Shown here: piece after piece, positions 58,140 to 63,699 of the stretch | Layout: every line of letters starts with the position of its first letter | Position numbering within the stretch: the stretch's first letter is position 1 | Assembly (NCBI GenBank): GCA_022376515.1 | Contig: WTXI01000211.1 | Location: forward strand, 1 to 63,699 | Reading direction: 5' to 3' | Source: Lactifluus volemus | Lineage: Eukaryota > Basidiomycota > Agaricomycetes > Russulales > Russulaceae | Length of the DNA stretch: 63,699 nt | Position numbers and translations under genes: made by a program | Notes under the pieces: generated by a model | What the model saw: the letters and a program-made list of their open reading frames with translations, nothing else | Databases searched by the model: none | What the model was told of the DNA's origin: nothing

Positions 58140-58691
58140 ACGCAACCCGAGGCTCAGTAACGATGAGGCCACCCTCCTGACTGCACAGCGCAAGCAACGT
58201 GCCGCCGTCGTCTACCTCACGACGGCCACCTCGTGTGTGTATTTCGTATAGACATGCGTATCCCCTTCTCACAAGCATTTTTAGCCCTGAGACTGGAATG
58301 AGATATCTGGAAATCTATTTTTTGCACCTCACAACTACTAGGCACTTTCCTTCATTGATTGGGTCTGAGGCCAGGTCAAATGTGTATGTTCTCTCCAGAC
58401 TCGCCGTGACGCCCATTTATGTTCGTCAAAGCCCGATGCCCGTTGACTGCACAAGCAACAGGTGCTGGCTGCCGTACCGTAGATCCCACCCGCGCCGTCG
58501 TCTACCTCACAGCGGCCATGCCCCCTGTGCTGGCACAGGGGCAGTGCCTGGCTGCCGCACCGTGCCCTGCACCGCTTGGTAACCCCACTGGTGTCAGGCC
58601 CAAGTATGGCCACGAACATGGCCACGACACCAACGCTTCGAAGGAATCGCCGGAATATGGACTCGCAAAACAAGATCCCCGATGCCGCTGA
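58140..58691 (+). pseudogene. Cargo remnant with an internal repeat
   Basis: The stretches LTAQRKQRAAVVYLTTAT (about 58180-58240) and, within the frame 58419-58691, LTAQATGAG ... TRAVVYLTAAM (58440-58520) are related at DNA level (CGCCGTCGTCTACCTCAC in both). This points to a local duplication in a decayed gene. No family is recognised. Confidence 0.3.
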
Positions 58692-58974
58692 GTGCGCTTT
58701 CGAATACACACGTCGTTGATGTGCTGCTGCCCACCTTGCGGGTGGCACAGCACTGTGGTACTTTTAATTAGTTGGTATATATGGTGTACAATGCGATGAT
58801 GGAATATAATTTTGATAATCAAATTAGCAAAAAAAAATGAACTGATCATCGCGAGCAAAAATGATAATTGTGCAAGGCAGATAATAAGAGTATATAATCC
58901 CCTGGGCGAATTGTAATGACAAGCGGATCATCATTATCATCTTCAATTATCATGTCATGTTGGCCCATATCTGA

Positions 58975-59215
58975 CTGTGGTAATGACATTATAAGGAGTG
59001 TTATAATGACCGTTATAATGGGATTATCAGAACCCGTGGTAATTATAATGAGCATTATCAGAATCCAGCCTTAATTATAATGACGATTATAATGTGATTA
59101 TCAGAATCCAGCCTCAATTATAACGACATTATAATGGGATTATCAGATTCCAGCCTCAATTATAATAATTATAATGGCAGTGTGCCATGATATCAAATTA
59201 TATTATTATAATATG
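58975..59215. repeat. Right subterminal ATTATAAT / GATTATCAG repeats
   Basis: About eleven TTATAA-centred sites are present, partly ordered as repeat units of the form ATTATAATGGGATTATCAGA followed by CCAGCCTCAATTATAA, seen about four times between 58990 and 59180. Confidence 0.78.
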
Positions 59216-59224
59216 TAATAATGT

Positions 59225-59245
59225 CCTTTCCGAAATTTGCGACAG
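59225..59245 (-). repeat. Right terminal inverted repeat
   Basis: It is the reverse complement of the left end, CTGTCGCAAATTTCGGAAAGG with one extra T. Confidence 0.82.
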
Positions 59246-59290
59246 CGGCGGGTCGATAGTCGGATGTTCTTTTTACCTGGGGATCTGTAG
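59246..59290 (+). pseudogene. Severed 3' end of F-box gene G13
   Basis: Fourteen codons and a TAG read RRVDSRMFFLPGDL, matching the SLR-x-VD-x-x-MF tail of paralogues when joined to the SL codons at 53353-53358. The usual family 3' flank follows (GAATTGGTGGATCGAAGTAC). Confidence 0.8.
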
Positions 59291-60017
59291 CATGTGGATG
59301 CCGCAGAAAGGGGGCGAATTGGTGGATCGAAGTACGTCTCGGCACAACTACCCATATCTTACTCGCGTTCACACACCCACCTACTCTCCTGTTCATGATG
59401 ACCACCGGATTTTAGTCATTGATGAGGTTGCAGCAACGTGGCCCAACTAGCTTATCTTAGTCAACATAAGTCTATGCGTCCTTGATGACTATCACGTACC
59501 CTTCCTCACATTCTCTAAGTATAATTTGTCTTGCGATACATCCTGGACATCGTTATTCACGTTTCGAGCACAGTGTCATTTCCGTTCGTTGTATTTACGT
59601 CCACTCTGCGACTATTTATGCCTATTAATCAAGCCATATCAAAGTCTTGCAAATTGCAATCTCGTGACGTACTGACTAAGATATCTGGAGTCTTCTGCTC
59701 TTCATGCCCTTGTGCATTCCAAAAAAGAAGTTCATTCTTAGTTCATTCTTAAAACGAAGGGCAGCACATGCTCCAGACAATATCGACTATGGCACAGATA
59801 CATTATTCTTAACTGTTTATAGACGATGAGGTACATCTCCGCGCTGTGTCATGATGTGCACGTGGCACGCACATGACAATTGAACATGCCCAATTCTAGA
59901 CGTAGCTCAGCGCCTAAGGACAGCGCCACTGGCGACACGAGGACGGAGCATCGTCCATGTTCACTACCTCCATTGCTACACCGTGAACTCTTCAATCACA
60001 TCCACGTCTCCCTGAAA
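59291..60017. other. Spacer G13-G14
   Basis: The G13 3' flank is followed by a short spacer and the G14 leader close to those of G10 and G12 (GACGGAGCATCGTCCATG). The recurrent 5' block is mostly missing here. No gene is seen. Confidence 0.5.
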
Positions 60018-61610
60018 ATGCCTGGTTGCTTCTCTACCATAAGTTGTCCTTCCCTCATCAGAAGGCTCGCGGGCGGCCGACGTGAACCAAGTCTTGAACC
60101 AAGTCGTGAGTTCCAAATCCTTCAAGTTGTGGTCTCTGATCTGATCTGTTCACATCCTTGAGAATCAATAGGGATAAACAGAACTATACGACACCCACTT
60201 ATCCATATCCTCAACGACGACGTGCTTCTCAATATATTTCACCTCTATCGGCTGGCAGAACCGGATGAATATGAAGTTGAGAAGGGCCTGCTGAGACGTG
60301 AATGGCCCCGCCAACGTTGGTGGTACAAACTGGCGCATGTTTGTCGACTATGGCGAAATCTTATTCTTGAATCACCATCTCGGCTCGCCCTTCATCTCTA
60401 CTGCACCAATGGTGTGCCTGTAGCGGACATGCTCGCACATTCACCACCCCTACCACTTACCATCCATTATCACTCTACGGATTTGCGCCAGACGATTACA
60501 GAAGAAGATGAATCGGGTATATTGCTCGCACTTTCGCACCGTGATCGCGTTCGTCGCATTTACTTTTGCTTCCTCCCACATGTGGAGAATTTCGTCACGG
60601 TTATGGAGGATCAATTCCCCGTTCTGGAATGTATGTTTATCGATTCTTGGACCAAAGTGGACCTTCCTGTCACGTTTCAAGCCCCAAATCTACGCCATCT
60701 CAGACTGTGGAAGGCTTGCATTCCAATTGGATCATCCTTACTTACCATCTCTGCCGCGGGACTCGTCACGCTGTCGCTTCACGATATCCCGGCATCCGCC
60801 TATTTCTCTCCAAGCCGCATACTTGCCCAGCTTTCGCTTATGGCCCAGCTGGAGAGGCTATCCATTGGATTTAAATCTCCAATCCCCAACGGTGATGTTG
60901 AAAGGGAGTTGCACCAGACCCCGGACATGACCACACTTCCTAACCTATACCAGCTTTTTTTCCAAGGTACGGCCACATACTTGGAATGTCTTGTCGCTCG
61001 GATCAGCGCCCCTTCCCTCAATAGGGTCCATGTCTATCTTTATAACCAGCTCCCCTTTACCTTTCCAGGTCTCTTGCAGTTCATGAAAGCATCCGAGAAC
61101 CTCACATTTACTAGTAGCACTGTCCAAGTAACTTTCAGTGCGCTTGCCGTTTCATTACATGCGGTCCCTTGGAGATTGGATACTCCCTTCGTCTTCCAGA
61201 TCGAGTGCAGCCATCTCGACTCACAGGTTGCGTCTGCGGTGCAACTCTTTCGTACACTTTCACCCATTCTTTCTGCTGTCGATCAAGTCGCATTCAGCTA
61301 CGAAGAGCATCATCAATCGTCTGACAACAATGTCGACCGAAGTCAGTGGCGTGAACTTCTTAGGCCGTTCGCCAACGCGAAGACTATTCATTTACAAGAT
61401 GATCTTGTCAGCAAAGTTTTCCATTCCTTACCATCTAAGGATGGAGAGCCACCATTGGAGCTCCTTCCGAACCTTGAGGAGATTGCATATTCTGGAGAAT
61501 GCGATGCTTGGGACGCACTTAGATTTCTCAATGAACGACAAGTAGCAGGCCAACCCGTGAGCCTGCGCGTAGTGGATCGTTGGGTGTTCAATAAGCCTTG
61601 GCATCTGTAG
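60018..61610 (+). CDS. F-box-like protein G14 (two exons)
   Basis: Exon 1 is 60018-60105 (MPGCFSTISCPSLIRRLAGG, then the EPSLEPS repeat), the intron is 60106-60171 (GTGAGT...AATCAATAG, 66 nt, phase 1) and exon 2 is 60172-61610, giving 508 residues, the longest open two-exon copy. The F-box-like part is HILNDDVLLNIFHLYRL to HVCRLWRNLI. The C-terminal region has an in-frame addition (TSSTVQ near 61110) and a shortened SGECDAWDALRF segment. The tail is SLRVVDRWVFNKPWHL. It is the sister of G10 and G12 in its 5' half but closer to other copies in its tail, suggesting a mosaic. Confidence 0.84.
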
Positions 61611-62743
61611 CGTGTGGACGCTGCAGCAATGGAGCCAATTGTTGGATCAAAGTACGTCTCGAAACAACTACCCATATCTTAATCACGCTCACACCGTGAC
61701 ACGTGCCTACTCTCCTGTTCTTGATAACCTCCAGATTTTATAAAACAGTCTCACCCTCAAAATGGGACGTTGCAACATAGACAGATGTATATTGATGACT
61801 ACATGTATCCTTCTTCAGACTATCTATGTATAAATTTTCTCTCCCTGCCTTCTTTGATGCACACCTGTTGGCCATCGATATTCGCATCTCGGGCACGGTG
61901 TCGCCCTCCTCGACGGCTTTTAACCTACTTCCTCACAATCGTTAAAATCCTGCACGATCTTTCCGAGAACGAGGCCAAGGTCATGGTGGCGGTGATAACG
62001 CAACGCCGCCAGGGTGGGCGAGTGGAGGTGAGGACGGTGATATTTGCAGCAGCGATCCCGCAATGAGGACCGCGCGCAGTGGCGAGGCGGTAGTCAAGCC
62101 CGGTCCTGGTGCCGGGGTCTACAGCTGGGGTAGTACTGAGGTGAAATGAGATCAAGCTCGATGTCCCACACCTTTTTCAGCAACTCGTTTGTAGTTCGTT
62201 CGATTGTGGTTGCAGGTGCGGGTTCCACGATAGTAGTATTTTTACTAGAGGCGGAGGTAACACAGGAGCAGACTCCCGTCCTCCTAGAGTCAGCCTGGGC
62301 CAGTCATCACCATGTGTGTATTGCCACTTTTTATCGAGAGAAGAAACAACGCACGCGAAAAGGCTCTATCTAGCAGCTTCTGCACATCGACCTTTCTGGG
62401 ATGCTTGTTAACGTTGCGTGTGGAAGCCCACCCGGGCCTCGAGTATTGTGCAGTGGATGTGCCATATACGAGACTGGGGGGGTCAGACTGTCGGTGATGA
62501 GGCATTTGTCCGTTCCATCCGCGTTATATGCGCATGCATATAAACATAGATGAGTGTGGAAAAGTGGGTGTAGCTCACGATACGACGATGGTGACGTGGA
62601 AAGTAGTTGCCAGCTGGCCCAGCTCATTGGTTCAAAGCTGAAGCGCTGAAGCGCAGCTGCGGCGCCACCCGCTTTGAGCGCTACGAAGCCCTTCAACTCT
62701 CCCTCAACCATACCTTGTTGTCGCTCACGCTCACCCGTCTGAT
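61611..62743. other. Spacer G14-G15
   Basis: The family 3' flank is followed by spacer with GGCGAGGCGGTAGTC and GAGATCAAGCTCGATGTCCC (a trace of the relic ORF module), then the recurrent 5' block at about 62290-62450. No gene is seen. Confidence 0.5.
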
Positions 62744-63699
62744 ATGTCCGATTATCTTTCTACCATCAATTATCTCCCCTTTGATGGAGGGCTGGGTCAA
62801 ATTGCTTCGAACGGTGAGTCGCCAAATTCTGTGGCCCTTATCCCACTTACCAACTCGGGAACGAATAGAGCCTAGTACTAGCAATGGACCACATTTACCT
62901 ATTCATACCCTTAATGATGACGTGCTTCTCAACATCTTTCAACTCTACCGACTGGACCTGGCAGACCTAGACGAATATGACGATGAAATTGACGGTTTGA
63001 TGGCCACTGAGACTTGGTCTCGCCAACGTTGGTGGTACAACTTGTCCCATGTTTGTCGACTATGGCGGAATATCATTCTTGCATCACCATCCCAGCTCGA
63101 CCTTCATCTCCCCTGCACCAATGGCGTGCCTGTAGCGGACATGCTAGCAAATTCACCACCGCTGCCACTCCTCATCTTTTATGAGGACCAGGATCGCAAG
63201 ATAACGCCAGAAGATGAATCGAGTATACTTCTTGCCCTCTCGCACCGTGACCGCGTGCGTCGTATTTCGTTTTGGATGCTCCCGAATTCGGGAACGTTCG
63301 TCACTGTTATGGATGATCAATTCCCAATTTTGGAACGCATGTATATCCATTCTCGGACCGAAGTGGTCCTTCCTGTAACGTTTCAAGCCCCCAACCTACG
63401 CCATCTCATGCTGTCGCCCGCTTCCATTCAGATTCGATCTCCCTTACTCACGGCCACTGTGGGACTCGTCACACTCGAGCTTACGCATATCCCGGCATCC
63501 GCCTATTTCCCTCCAAGTTATATACTTACCCGACTTTCGCTTATGCTCCAGTTGGAGAGGCTCGCGATTTCATTTCAATACCCTATACCCAACCGTGATG
63601 TTGAGGGGCAGCTGGTCCAGGCCCCAATCATTGCCCAAGTCACACTGAGCGGCCTACGCCTATTTGTGTTCAGAGGTACGAGCGCATATCTGGAGGGCC
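62744..63699 (+). CDS. F-box-like protein G15, subfamily B, cut by window end
   Basis: Exon 1 is 62744-62813 (MSDYLSTINYLPFDGGLGQI), the intron is 62814-62868 (GTGAGT...GAATAG, 55 nt, phase 1) and exon 2 runs from 62869 and stays open to the window end (about 300 residues visible). Exon 1 has the GGL-x-Q motif of the G9 type, not the MPGCC type. The F-box-like part is HTLNDDVLLNIFQLYRL to HVCRLWRNIILASPSQLD. The family region follows with LPVTFQAPNLRHL and FPPSYILTRLSL. With G9 broken, this is the only open subfamily B gene in the window. Confidence 0.8.

Larger units (their letters stand above)
53359..59245. mobile_element. 5.9-kb element with terminal inverted repeats, subterminal ATTATAAT palindromes and cargo
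   Basis: The left end reads CTGTCGCAAATTCGGAAAGG and the right end is its reverse complement with one extra base. Both outer edges abut the two halves of the G13 coding sequence, which join in frame when the element is removed. Target duplication is absent, or 2 bp (GC) if the ends are taken as TGTCGC. About nine TTATAA-centred sites lie within 260 bases of the left end and about eleven within 270 bases of the right end. No transposase is recognised inside, so this copy is probably non-autonomous. The superfamily is unknown. Confidence 0.8.

Noticed and set aside
53359..59245. Helitron
   Set aside because: The ends are inverted repeats and there is no CTRR-type hairpin end or insertion between A and T.
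1..63699. tRNA genes, CRISPR arrays or biosynthetic gene clusters
   Set aside because: None could be recognised by reading both strands.

Overview
The window looks like nuclear DNA of a mushroom-forming basidiomycete (Agaricomycetes). The evidence is short GT-AG introns of 54-77 nt, a large expanded F-box-like protein family of the type common in these fungi, a Ty3-type retrotransposon and a possible DUF6535 remnant. It contains no bacterial operon, rRNA, tRNA or CRISPR that I can support. All assignments rest on reading the sequence; no database was searched.

The backbone is a head-to-tail array of 15 copies (G1-G15, all on the plus strand) of one F-box-like family of about 480-510 residues. 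Each complete copy has the same structure. A tiny first exon (usually starting MPGCC, ending in phase 1) is followed by a 54-77 nt intron and one long second exon. Exon 2 carries the F-box-like segment (x-ILNDDxLLNIF to HVCRxWRN) and a long conserved C-terminal region ending near LPNLEEVGYSGG. G2, G3, G4, G5, G7, G8, G10, G12, G13 and G14 are open. G1, G6 and G9 carry frameshifts. G11 is split by a retrotransposon. G15 runs off the end of the window. If the family follows other F-box proteins, the products would be substrate receptors of SCF (Skp1-cullin-F-box) ubiquitin ligases; that role is inferred.

The spacers are made of recurring paralogous modules: a 5' spacer block seen before most copies, relics of two unidentified genes, and orphan first exons of a second F-box subfamily. 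Mobile and captured DNA interrupts them. (1) 24764-25484 is a 721-bp foldback element with about 306-bp inverted arms and TA target duplication. (2) 25832-27676 is a 1.85-kb insert bounded by identical 296-bp direct repeats and carrying a broken Cdc4/Fbw7-like WD40 fragment. (3) 36504-42415 is a 5.9-kb Ty3/gypsy retrotransposon with identical 145-bp LTRs inside G11. (4) 46057-46215 is a SINE-like insert with a poly(A) tail and 14-bp target duplication. (5) 46993-47143 is a solo LTR of a related family. (6) About 47.2-50.6 kb is a block with a broken membrane-protein gene. (7) 53359-59245 is a 5.9-kb element with terminal inverted repeats starting CTGTCGCAAATT, dense subterminal ATTATAAT palindromes and unidentified cargo, inserted precisely in the 3' end of G13.

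The most unusual points are the G13 element, a 129-bp tandem duplication in G13 that created an extra in-frame exon and intron, the orphan in-phase first exons upstream of G6 and G7, and the shared CCGTGAT target of two LTR insertions.
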